Source of the DNA: Seonamhaeicola maritimus
GTDB taxonomy: Bacteria > Bacteroidota > Bacteroidia > Flavobacteriales > Flavobacteriaceae
Length of the DNA: 64,000 bases
NCBI RefSeq assembly: GCF_008056315.1
Contig: NZ_VRKQ01000008.1
Span: 186,001-250,000, forward strand
Direction of reading: 5' to 3'
Shown here: positions 25,173 through 31,726 of the stretch, piece after piece
How positions within the stretch are numbered: the stretch's first letter is position 1
Layout: every line of letters begins with the position of its first letter
Made by a program: the position numbers and the translations under genes
The notes under the pieces: generated by a model
Database searches by the model: none
Told to the model about the DNA's origin: nothing
Seen by the model: only the letters and a program-made list of their open reading frames with translations

Positions 25173-26261
25173 TTAATAAATAATAGAATCCAATGCTGTC
25201 CCATTATCATATTTAACTATTTTGATTAATTTACCATTCTCGTCAAAATAATTCAATTTACCATGAAAGTAACCATTGTTGGCATTTCCTTCTATCTGCT
25301 TTATCCCTGAATCATAATATATTGTAAAACTACCTTTATGTTTATTATCTAGTTTTTTCGAACGTTCAATTATGACTCCATCCTCATTGTAAATTATTAG
25401 ATTTCCATTTGCCTTGAAATTAACGAATTCCACTTCAACCTTTAAGTTTCCATTTGAAAAATAACGAAATTCTTTACCTGATGAATTGAGCGTTAGAGAA
25501 TCAAAATCTATTAGCTGTAATTCTTTAAGATTTCCATTTTCATAAAATGTTTTACTAGTATCACATTTTTTTCCATTCCAATATTTGTCCTTTGATTTTA
25601 TATTTCCACTTTTGTAATATTCTTTAACTATACCATGAAGTTTTCCGTCTTTTACATGATTTTCTTCTTCTATTTTTCCATTTTCATAATAAATTATTCC
25701 TTGACCAAATTGTTTATCCATATTCCAATTTGATATGTCCTTTGTGTTTCCGTTTTCCCAGTAATTTACTCTTTTTCCGTGCTTTTTACCATCCCTAAAA
25801 TTTATAGTCTGTTTAAGAGTTCCATTTGTGTTCCAATATCTTTTCCAAAGACCTTGCTCTAAATTATTTTTAACCAAACCCTCTTCGATTATTATTTCTC
25901 CTTTGTTTGAGTAGAAATGATTGTAATATCCATCTTCATAAATTCGTTTATATTCCTCGTTATTTTTTTTCCAAACAGTTTTTATTAAACTGTCAGTTTC
26001 CATATCGAATAATTTTTCAATTCTGTTTGGTAGGCTGTCCAATATTTCTATTTCTCCGAATCTTTTACCATTGTCGTAGTAATAGTTTAGTATGCCTTTT
26101 TTGTATTTAAAGTCCGAATCCTTGCTTATTTTTTGCCAATAGCCTTTTTTCCCATCTTCCTCATAAAAAACATAGTCTGAATTTTTGAATATAGAATCAT
26201 TTGGGTTGTTTTTGCAAGAGAAAAAAAGAATTAAGAATAGTATGTAGAGCTTAATTTTCAA
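25173..26261 (-). CDS. YwqK-like MORN-variant repeat lipoprotein
   Basis: 362 residues with lipoprotein signal MKIKLYILFLILFFSC. The body is about a dozen copies of a short repeat of the type YYENGKIEEENHVKDGKLHG (Y-x-N-G, then K-x-G/H-G), matching the MORN-2 (YwqK) repeat family. Some members are annotated as antitoxins; others are membrane-linked scaffold proteins, and no toxin gene is adjacent here. The gene is bracketed by inverted 10-bp repeats and intergenic repeats, unlike its neighbours, which suggests it arrived as a unit. Exact function unknown. Confidence 0.85.
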   Translation of the reverse strand: MKIKLYILFLILFFSCKNNPNDSIFKNSDYVFYEEDGKKGYWQKISKDSDFKYKKGILNYYYDNGKRFGEIEILDSLPNRIEKLFDMETDSLIKTVWKKNNEEYKRIYEDGYYNHFYSNKGEIIIEEGLVKNNLEQGLWKRYWNTNGTLKQTINFRDGKKHGKRVNYWENGNTKDISNWNMDKQFGQGIIYYENGKIEEENHVKDGKLHGIVKEYYKSGNIKSKDKYWNGKKCDTSKTFYENGNLKELQLIDFDSLTLNSSGKEFRYFSNGNLKVEVEFVNFKANGNLIIYNEDGVIIERSKKLDNKHKGSFTIYYDSGIKQIEGNANNGYFHGKLNYFDENGKLIKIVKYDNGTALDSIIY

Positions 26262-26285
26262 TTTAGTAGGTGGTTAGGTTCAAAT

Positions 26286-26295
26286 TACACACAAC
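26286..26295. repeat. Right end repeat of the YwqK-like cassette
   Basis: TACACACAAC, the exact inverted partner of 25159-25168, about 24 nt upstream of the gene's start. Read on the minus strand it continues as GTTGTGTGTAATTTG, and the TAATTTG part could serve as a -7 element for the gene. Confidence 0.65.
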
Positions 26296-26318
26296 TTAGG
26301 GATATGCGTCGTTTTAAT

Positions 26319-26380
26319 ACTGAAATAAATTCAGCACAGGTGACTTATATCCGACGTTACTGAAACAAGTTCAGCACAAG
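26319..26380. repeat. Two direct repeats with internal dyads
   Basis: ACTGAAATAAATTCAGCACA at 26319 and ACTGAAACAAGTTCAGCACA at 26359, spaced 40 bp, 19 of 22 positions identical over the full unit. Each contains a CTGAA/TTCAG dyad able to form a small hairpin. They lie between the YwqK-like cassette and arsM. Confidence 0.6.
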
Positions 26381-26426
26381 TAAACGAAGTTAGCTAATTT
26401 TTCTGACAGAATCAACTACACAAAAC

Positions 26427-26459
26427 ATAAAAAGACCACTTTAATAAGTGGTCTTTTTA
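26427..26459. terminator. Terminator of the ars operon
   Basis: AAAAAGACCACTT (26429-26441) and AAGTGGTCTTTTT (26446-26458) form a perfect stem with loop TAAT. It lies just downstream of arsM on the minus strand and has T-runs in both directions. Confidence 0.9.
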
Positions 26460-26483
26460 TAATTGTTTTCTAATTAGGATTTC

Positions 26484-27371
26484 TTAACAGCAACCACTAC
26501 TAGGTTCACAGCAGCTGTCTTGTAATTCAGATAATTTCACTTTAGGTTTATCGGATTTAGCTCCAGGTTTTTCAGCATAAACAGTAATACTAAAAATACC
26601 AAAACCACTATTATTAAAACTGTTTATAGCGTCTTCTGAAAGATATTTAGAAAGAATATCATCTGGAATACGTATTGGTTTTTCTTTTTGAATGGTAATA
26701 TTCTGGAAACCTTGATTTTTTATATGTTGCATGTAGTCCTCTTTTTGAATAGCACCTGCTACACAACCGGCGTACATTTCGGCATCTTGCTTTAAGGCTT
26801 CTGGTAAATTACCAACCAAAACAATATCTGAAATACTAAAGTGGCCTCCAGGTTTTAAAACTCTAAAAATCTCACCAATTACCTTTTGTTTATTTGGTAC
26901 TAAGTTAAGAACGCAGTTACTTACAATAACATCGGCTACATTTTCATTTACTGGCATGTTATCAATATCGCCTTCTCTAAACTCCACATTGTTATAACCT
27001 AATTTTTCAGCATTGGTACGTGCTTTTTCTATCATAATAGGGGTGAAGTCAACACCAATTACCTTCCCTTCGGTACCCGTTTCATGTCTGGCAACAAAGC
27101 AATCGTTTCCGGCTCCAGAGCCTAAATCTATTACAGTGTCTCCTTTTTTTATTTGTGCAAAGGCAGTTGGAAGTCCGCAACCTAAGCCTAAATCGGCATC
27201 TTCAACATAACCTTCGGTTTTGGAATAATCATCCATCATAATATTATAAACTTTATTTGATGGCGTAGTGGCACCGCAGCATGAGGAGGCATTTTCTGCT
27301 TTTCCTTGTTCGGCTATTTTGCTATATCGTTCTTTCACGATGTCTTTAAGTTCTTGCTCTTTTGTATTCAT
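26484..27371 (-). CDS. arsM: Arsenite methyltransferase
   Basis: 295 residues: class I SAM-dependent methyltransferase core with motif I VIDLGSGAGNDCF (about 80-92). The ArsM cysteines are Cys65 (LGLGCG), Cys153 (SNCVLNL) and Cys203 (AGCVAGA); the last two are 50 apart, as in characterised ArsM. An extra CC pair near residue 31 and a Cys-rich tail (CCEPSSGCC) are also typical. It methylates As(III), giving volatile or less toxic organoarsenicals. It is downstream of arsR with 47 nt between them, and that gap carries a second copy of the arsR operator-like motif. Confidence 0.95.
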   Translation of the reverse strand: MNTKEQELKDIVKERYSKIAEQGKAENASSCCGATTPSNKVYNIMMDDYSKTEGYVEDADLGLGCGLPTAFAQIKKGDTVIDLGSGAGNDCFVARHETGTEGKVIGVDFTPIMIEKARTNAEKLGYNNVEFREGDIDNMPVNENVADVIVSNCVLNLVPNKQKVIGEIFRVLKPGGHFSISDIVLVGNLPEALKQDAEMYAGCVAGAIQKEDYMQHIKNQGFQNITIQKEKPIRIPDDILSKYLSEDAINSFNNSGFGIFSITVYAEKPGAKSDKPKVKLSELQDSCCEPSSGCC

Positions 27372-27385
27372 AATATTATTATTTT

Positions 27386-27404
27386 ATTGTAATGTTGCGA
27401 TTAA
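27386..27404. promoter_or_regulatory. Putative ArsR operator 2 (arsR-arsM gap)
   Basis: ATTGTAATGTTGCGATTAA matches the site upstream of arsR in 16 of 19 positions. It lies 15 nt upstream of the arsM start. Confidence 0.6.
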
Positions 27405-27418
27405 ACGATTCAAATTTT

Positions 27419-27745
27419 TTAACAACAATTAGAACTTGTGTCTAATTCTAAAAAATCTGTAATTAGGTTCTTCATTTTAGTCCAGTTATCCTTGTCAATG
27501 CAGTAGCAAACACTGGTGCCTTCTATATTTCCTTTGATAAGTCCGGAGTTTTTTAATTCTTTTAAATGTTGCGAAATAGTGGGTTGTGCCAATCCTATTT
27601 CATCTACTAAATCACCACAAATACAGGTATTTATTTTAAACAAGTGCTGAATAATGGCTACTCTAGCAGGATGCCCAAGTACTTTTGCTAATTGCGCAAT
27701 TTCATTTTGCTCAGTAGTAAATTTTTCAGATTTAGTAACTCCCAT
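27419..27745 (-). CDS. arsR: ArsR-family metalloregulator
   Basis: 108 residues with a winged helix-turn-helix (LGHPARVAIIQHLFKIN, then GLAQPTISQHLKELKNSG). Cys41 and Cys43 in the alpha3-type motif CICGDL are the family's As(III)/Sb(III) ligands, and a C-terminal CC pair may add a third. It should repress its own operon and release DNA on binding arsenite. The start codon gives MGVTKSEKF with no better alternative. The imperfect palindrome upstream of the gene is the likely operator. Confidence 0.93.
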   Translation of the reverse strand: MGVTKSEKFTTEQNEIAQLAKVLGHPARVAIIQHLFKINTCICGDLVDEIGLAQPTISQHLKELKNSGLIKGNIEGTSVCYCIDKDNWTKMKNLITDFLELDTSSNCC

Positions 27746-27763
27746 GAATCCTTTTATTTATTC

Positions 27764-27782
27764 ATTGCAATATTACGATTAA
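27764..27782. promoter_or_regulatory. Putative ArsR operator 1
   Basis: ATTGCAATATTACGATTAA, of which the first 16 bases are a near-palindrome (12 of 16 positions match their reverse complement). It lies 19 nt upstream of the arsR start and is repeated with 3 changes in front of arsM. Confidence 0.65.
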
Positions 27783-27831
27783 TATTTTAAATAACAAAAT
27801 GTTTTCTTGAAATTTCAATCTTTATCAAAAT

Positions 27832-27861
27832 AAAAAAGACCGCAAAATATGCGATCTTTTT
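27832..27861 (-). terminator. Terminator of the large carboxypeptidase-like lipoprotein gene
   Basis: Stem AAAGACCGCA / TGCGATCTTT with one mismatch and a 5-nt loop. On the minus strand it ends in a T-run about 20 nt after the stop codon. Confidence 0.75.
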
Positions 27862-27881
27862 CATCTGTATTAAAGTAAATT

Positions 27882-29708
27882 TTAATCTAATGAATCTCTT
27901 AATACGTGGATAACACCGCTTATTGTATGCGTGTTTCCGTTATAATCTTCATAATCGCCACTAAAGTTTATGTCAATGTATTCATCAACATCTCCAAGTG
28001 CAGTTACATTATAAATAATGTTATTATTGGTTTGAGATATACCTATACATTCACCAATATTTATTCCCGTGTCATCTTGTACTTGATAATCTAAATTATC
28101 ATAAGTACCAGTATGAGGAGCGTCAGTTAAGTTTCCAAATAAATAGAAACAATCGTTAGTTCCTGCTTCTCCTTGACCAGAAATATTCAAGCCATTACTA
28201 GAACCAGAATTGGTATTGTCTGATTCACCAAAAGTAGCTCTAATATTAGTTGCTATGAGTACATTTTCGCCAGTATCTCCATCAATATTAAACTGAATAA
28301 ATTCAGTGATATCATTACAAGATATTAGGTTTCCTAAACTAGTTTCTGGAGTGCTAAACGTATAATTTATTTCCCCAGTAGTTTGCAGATTATCATGGTC
28401 TATAGCCTCAATTGAAAAACTATCAGCTGTTGAACATCTTAACATATTAATTTCGAAAACACCCTCAGTTAACATGTCAAAGAATTGTTGGTCACCATAG
28501 GTTATTACCACATAACCATTTGTAACTGGATTCTGGTCACAATCAGTAAATGTTCCAGTAACTGTTTCATTAATAATATTAGATGACTCTTCAACAATAA
28601 CCGTTAAGCTATCGTCTGAATTAAATGGTCCGATGGCACTTGTGTAAATAATATTAGACCCGCAAATAGCAAAATCATAAACATTGATTTCTAAGGTTTC
28701 ACCACTAGGAACCAATCCACAAACTTCACCCAATTCGTTGGTGAAACCACTTCTAGTTCCAAATGTTGCACTTGTTATAGTCACTTTAGTATTGGCAAAA
28801 GCTGTTTCATTTTCATTCATTACAGTAACGCAAAGGTTAATAGCTTCGGCAGGAATATCGCAATTCCAGAACGAAAAATGTTCAACTGTACCAATGTAAT
28901 TGTTGCCAACTAAAGTAGCTTCACCTTCTTCAATCCAATATCCTTTAGCTTCATCAAAAAACCATAAAGGAATAGAGCTTGGAGCTATTGAAAGTAAACT
29001 GGCATCAACAGGAATTTTAATTTCTGCTGAAGAGCCTTCGGCTAAATTTAAGTCTTCGCCACCGCTTCCTCTTAATTCAACAGCAAGCATACCTAAAGTT
29101 TGAAGCATACGTTCTTCGTTATCTTCATTTTCAGCATAAAGCATCCCCGGCATTTGAAGCGAAACAGCTTTATCAGTAGGATCTAAATGATGAATAATAA
29201 CATCTAGACTTCCGGAATAAGGCGTACCATCTTCTTTAATATAATCACCTTCTAAACTAACCGAAGCACCATTTGCAATAGCTATAGTTTCTGAAGTACC
29301 ACTAGTTGTAGAACCAGCTACGGTTTCTTCCAAAAGCATAATGGAAACTTTGTTGGTTCCAGATGTTGGTACTAAAGCACGAGACCCGTGAATGTAGCCA
29401 TCTTTTTCTGCTTTCACATATGCAAAACGTTTGTTTACTTGGGCGTCTTCCAAAATAAAAACACCGTGATCATCTGTTAGGACGTCATCGTTTCCTATAG
29501 AAATTATGACATTTTCAATAGGGTTGCCATTAATGTCAATAACATTACCTATAAAAGTTCTTGTGATAGCATCTCCAAAGTTCTCATGAAAATTTGAAGG
29601 TTCGTCGTTGTTGTTGTTTGCTTCATCATTAGGTAAGCGGTCTTTATTACAAGACAGCATAACCCCAATAAAACAAAGTGTTAAGAATAGTTTTGTTCTC
29701 ATAAACAT
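27882..29708 (-). CDS. Large surface lipoprotein with carboxypeptidase-regulatory-like domain
   Basis: 608 residues with a lipoprotein signal (MRTKLFLTLCFIGVMLSC, starting at the second codon pair; ATG 29702 is equally possible) and an Asn/Asp-rich spacer. A carboxypeptidase-regulatory-like beta domain spans about 50-135 (TFIGNVIDINGNPIENVIISIG, then LTDDHGVF). The rest is beta-rich, with further Ig-like segments and few charged clusters. I recognise no enzyme motif. It is probably exposed at the cell surface in adhesion or binding, but function is unknown. It is monocistronic, with a hairpin repeat upstream and a terminator downstream. Confidence 0.85.
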   Translation of the reverse strand: MFMRTKLFLTLCFIGVMLSCNKDRLPNDEANNNNDEPSNFHENFGDAITRTFIGNVIDINGNPIENVIISIGNDDVLTDDHGVFILEDAQVNKRFAYVKAEKDGYIHGSRALVPTSGTNKVSIMLLEETVAGSTTSGTSETIAIANGASVSLEGDYIKEDGTPYSGSLDVIIHHLDPTDKAVSLQMPGMLYAENEDNEERMLQTLGMLAVELRGSGGEDLNLAEGSSAEIKIPVDASLLSIAPSSIPLWFFDEAKGYWIEEGEATLVGNNYIGTVEHFSFWNCDIPAEAINLCVTVMNENETAFANTKVTITSATFGTRSGFTNELGEVCGLVPSGETLEINVYDFAICGSNIIYTSAIGPFNSDDSLTVIVEESSNIINETVTGTFTDCDQNPVTNGYVVITYGDQQFFDMLTEGVFEINMLRCSTADSFSIEAIDHDNLQTTGEINYTFSTPETSLGNLISCNDITEFIQFNIDGDTGENVLIATNIRATFGESDNTNSGSSNGLNISGQGEAGTNDCFYLFGNLTDAPHTGTYDNLDYQVQDDTGINIGECIGISQTNNNIIYNVTALGDVDEYIDINFSGDYEDYNGNTHTISGVIHVLRDSLD

Positions 29709-29736
29709 AGTTATTTGTAGGTTAAATGATTTGGTT

Positions 29737-29760
29737 GATGACTGTCAAAAAGCAGTCATC
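29737..29760. repeat. 8-bp inverted repeat upstream of the large lipoprotein gene
   Basis: GATGACTG (29737-29744) and CAGTCATC (29753-29760) are exact reverse complements with 8 nt between, 28 nt upstream of the start. It is an operator or 5'-UTR hairpin; no T-run follows. Confidence 0.5.
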
Positions 29761-29818
29761 TGCTTATAGAACAGTTAAATGATAAAAATTCCTACCCTAA
29801 AAAGTAAAAAAATAAAAA

Positions 29819-29849
29819 AAGTCCTCTAAACCTGTTATTTAGAGGACTT
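29819..29849 (-). terminator. Terminator of metK
   Basis: AAGTCCTCTAAA (29819-29830) and TTTAGAGGACTT (29838-29849) form a perfect 12-bp stem. Read on the minus strand it is followed by two T-runs. Confidence 0.9.
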
Positions 29850-29871
29850 ATATATTTAAATAATTGTGACT

Positions 29872-31125
29872 CTACAGCCCGAAAGCGTCTTTCACTTTAT
29901 CAACATAATCAAGCTTTTCCCAAGTAAACAATTCAACATCTAGTGTTACGCTGTTTCCGTTAGGTTGAGAAAATGTTTTAGATACAGTTCTATTTGTACG
30001 TCCCATATGTCCGTAAGCTGCAGTTTCACTATACATTGGAGAACGTAATTTTAAACGTTCTTCAATAGCAAATGGTCTCATGTCAAAAATTTGAGATACT
30101 TTTTCAGCTATTTCACCATCTGTCATATTGAAAGGGCAGGTACCGTAGGTGTCAATAAAAATTCCCATAGGTTCAACAACACCAATAGCATAACTTACTT
30201 GTACTAAAACTTCGGTGGCAACTCCTGCAGCCACTAGATTTTTTGCAATATGTCTTGTTGCATAGGCTGCACTTCGGTCTACTTTACTAGGGTCTTTACC
30301 AGAAAATGCTCCACCTCCGTGAGCACCTTTACCACCGTAGGTGTCAACAATAATTTTACGTCCTGTTAGTCCGGTATCTCCATGAGGTCCTCCAATTACA
30401 AACTTACCTGTTGGATTAATATGATACTTTATGTCATCATTAAACAAAACTTGAATAGCCTCAGGTAATTTAGCAACTACTCGTGGGATTAAAATGTCAA
30501 CAATATCTTTTCTTATTTTAGTTAACATAGTGTCGTCATCTGCAAAATCATCATGCTGTGTAGATACTACAATGGCGTCAATACGTTGCGGAATATTATC
30601 ATCACTATATTCAATAGTTACCTGACTTTTAGAATCTGGTCTTAAGTAAGTAATGTCTTTATTTTCATTACGTAATGCAGCAAGCTCTATTAAGATTCTA
30701 TGAGATAAATCTAAAGCCAGTGGCATATAATTTTCAGTTTCATTAGTAGCATAACCAAACATCATACCTTGATCACCAGCTCCTTGTTCTTCTTTGCTAC
30801 CTCGGTCTACACCTTGATTAATATCTGGTGATTGCGGGTGAATTGCAGAAAAAACACCACAAGAATTACCATCAAACATATATTCACCTTTGGTATATCC
30901 TATTTTGTTAATAGTGTCTCTCGCAATTTTCTGTACATCTAAATAGGTAGTAGACTTTACCTCACCGGCAAGTACAACTTGTCCTGTAGTAACTAAAGTT
31001 TCGCAAGCTACTTTAGAATCAACATCAAAAGCTAAAAAATTATCGATTAGGGCGTCACTAATTTGATCTGCAACTTTATCTGGGTGTCCTTCAGAAACAC
31101 TTTCCGAAGTAAATAAATATGGCAT
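29872..31125 (-). CDS. metK: S-adenosylmethionine synthetase
   Basis: 417 residues. It makes S-adenosylmethionine from methionine and ATP in the cytoplasm. Signatures: [13 protein letters not shown] at the N-terminus (ATP site), [12 protein letters not shown] near residue 120 and [16 protein letters not shown] near 275 (phosphate-binding loop). The length is slightly above the usual 385-400 because of small insertions. It is monocistronic with its own promoter, a terminator, and a 5' leader carrying a probable SAM-II riboswitch. This implies repression when SAM is abundant. Confidence 0.98.
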   Translation of the reverse strand: MPYLFTSESVSEGHPDKVADQISDALIDNFLAFDVDSKVACETLVTTGQVVLAGEVKSTTYLDVQKIARDTINKIGYTKGEYMFDGNSCGVFSAIHPQSPDINQGVDRGSKEEQGAGDQGMMFGYATNETENYMPLALDLSHRILIELAALRNENKDITYLRPDSKSQVTIEYSDDNIPQRIDAIVVSTQHDDFADDDTMLTKIRKDIVDILIPRVVAKLPEAIQVLFNDDIKYHINPTGKFVIGGPHGDTGLTGRKIIVDTYGGKGAHGGGAFSGKDPSKVDRSAAYATRHIAKNLVAAGVATEVLVQVSYAIGVVEPMGIFIDTYGTCPFNMTDGEIAEKVSQIFDMRPFAIEERLKLRSPMYSETAAYGHMGRTNRTVSKTFSQPNGNSVTLDVELFTWEKLDYVDKVKDAFGL

Positions 31126-31143
31126 TTTATTTAATTTATGAGT

Positions 31144-31153
31144 AAGATTTGAC
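31144..31153 (-). promoter_or_regulatory. Anti-aptamer strand in the metK leader
   Basis: On the minus strand GTCAAATCTT (31153-31144) is perfectly complementary over 10 nt to AAGATTTGAC (31244-31235), which lies in the loop of the predicted SAM-II aptamer. The two pairings are mutually exclusive, so this is a candidate expression-platform switch 19 nt from the metK start codon. Confidence 0.6.
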
Positions 31154-31177
31154 GAATACGTCTCAGGAAGTTAACAC

Positions 31178-31250
31178 TGCCTTTAGCATTTTTTTTTATA
31201 CAGAAACATGTTCAGTATAAAGAGGTTGCAATCAGTCAAATCTTTCCTCT
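31178..31250 (-). ncRNA. SAM-II-like riboswitch aptamer upstream of metK
   Basis: Minus strand: stem AGAGG (31250-31246) pairs with CCTCT (31225-31221) and encloses AAAGATTTGACTGATTGCAA. SAM-II aptamers have a comparable loop, GATTTAACCGTATTGCAA. Downstream, AAAAATGCTAAAGGCAG (ending at 31178) corresponds to the SAM-II pseudoknot strand ATGTAGCTAAAAAGG. Between them is an extra hairpin (TTTATAC ... GTATAAA), absent from the minimal SAM-II RNA. The location in front of metK fits SAM feedback. The assignment is by memory of the SAM-II consensus; a covariance search would decide it. Confidence 0.72.
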
Positions 31251-31263
31251 ATTATTGTGAGCG

Positions 31264-31293
31264 CAAAAGTAAAAAAATTAAAGGAAAGACAAA
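31264..31293 (-). promoter_or_regulatory. Promoter of metK
   Basis: Minus strand: TTTG (31293-31290), 18 nt, TACTTTTG (31271-31264). Transcription would begin about 8 nt before the SAM-II-like aptamer. Confidence 0.75.
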
Positions 31294-31311
31294 TCAAATT
31301 TTATTTTTTTA

Positions 31312-31325
31312 ACCAAAATTTTGGT
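31312..31325. promoter_or_regulatory. Perfect 14-bp palindrome over the ilv -33 element
   Basis: ACCAAAATTTTGGT is fully self-complementary and covers the -33 element TTTG (31320-31323) of the ilv promoter. A dimeric regulator bound here would block or modulate initiation. Confidence 0.55.
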
Positions 31326-31351
31326 CAGGACGTTTTTATTGTAAATATTTG
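31320..31351 (+). promoter_or_regulatory. Promoter of the ilv leader and operon
   Basis: TTTG (31320-31323), 20 nt, AATATTTG (31344-31351), one mismatch to TAnnTTTG. It lies 11 nt before the leader-peptide ATG. Confidence 0.6.
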
Positions 31352-31362
31352 CAGCGTTCAAA

Positions 31363-31425
31363 ATGAATAAGACATTTTTAAATATCATTTCAATTATTGT
31401 CATTGTGATTATTTCACAACGATAG
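31363..31425 (+). CDS. Ile/Val-rich leader peptide of the ilv attenuator
   Basis: A 20-codon reading frame, MNKTFLNIISIIVIVIISQR, with 7 Ile, 2 Val and 1 Leu codon. Seven Ile and both Val codons fall in a 10-codon stretch just before the stop. This is the hallmark of translation-coupled attenuation of branched-chain amino-acid operons. It starts 11 nt after the promoter -7 box and ends at TAG 31423-31425. Directly overlapping the stop codon is AGGAAG, which can pair with the left arm of the downstream terminator. It is too short to have a function as a protein. Confidence 0.85.
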   Translation: MNKTFLNIISIIVIVIISQR

Positions 31426-31489
31426 GAAGTGCTATTTAATTAACATAAGATACAGTTAAAGCCTTCCTATAATTACGGAAGGTTTTTTT
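31424..31489 (+). promoter_or_regulatory. ilv transcription attenuator (antiterminator and terminator)
   Basis: Terminator: CCTTCC (31462-31467) pairs with GGAAGG (31477-31482), followed by seven T. Antiterminator: AGGAAG (31424-31429), at the leader stop codon, is complementary to CTTCCT (31463-31468). When charged Ile/Val-tRNA is scarce, the ribosome stalls inside the leader, AGGAAG is free, and the terminator cannot form. When the ribosome reaches the stop codon it covers AGGAAG, and transcription stops. This is inference from pairing. Confidence 0.82.
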
Positions 31490-31522
31490 GTGATTTTTTT
31501 TTAAGTATTGGGCATCATAAAA

Positions 31523-31592
31523 AAATCAAGTTAAACAGCTGTAAATCAATGTTGTAATATGTTTTTTGGTGTAGTGAATTTAACCTTGATTT
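31523..31592 (+). repeat. Long-range hairpin in the ilvD leader
   Basis: AAATCAAGTTAAA (31523-31535) can pair with TTTAACCTTGATTT (31579-31592), with a single bulged C. It lies between the attenuator and ilvD; its role is unknown. Confidence 0.4.
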
Positions 31593-31726
31593 ATATATAG
31601 AAAAGCTTGAAAATAGCTAAAGGTTTATTTTCGTTGACCGTAATAAAGATTTTTTGTTAAAACTCTTAAAATCGTTGAGATATCATTATAAAAACCGAAT
31701 AAGATTTAAAATTATCTATAAAAAAC

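Larger units (their letters stand above)
31126..31726. other. Divergent regulatory region of metK and the ilv operon
   Basis: 601 bases without a long gene, densely regulatory. Left part: metK leader with a SAM-II-like aptamer, an anti-aptamer strand and the metK promoter. Middle: a 14-bp palindrome and the ilv promoter, leader peptide and attenuator. Right part (31490-31726): an imperfect long-range hairpin and AT-rich sequence in which I see nothing else clear. Confidence 0.85.

Noticed and set aside
25173-26261. YwqK-type antitoxin of a toxin-antitoxin pair
   Set aside because: No partner toxin gene is adjacent; the antitoxin label is an annotation habit for this repeat family.
25159-26295. 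Integron attC site as explanation of the GTTGTGTGTA ends
   Set aside because: attC cores follow RYYYAAC and GTTRRRY; ACACAAC and GTTGTGT break the pattern at the middle positions, and no integrase is present in the window.
31178-31250. SAM-I (S-box) riboswitch before metK
   Set aside because: The multi-helix SAM-I core with its kink-turn and GGCAACC context is not seen; the short stem with GATTTGAC...ATTGCAA and GCTAAA strand fits SAM-II better.
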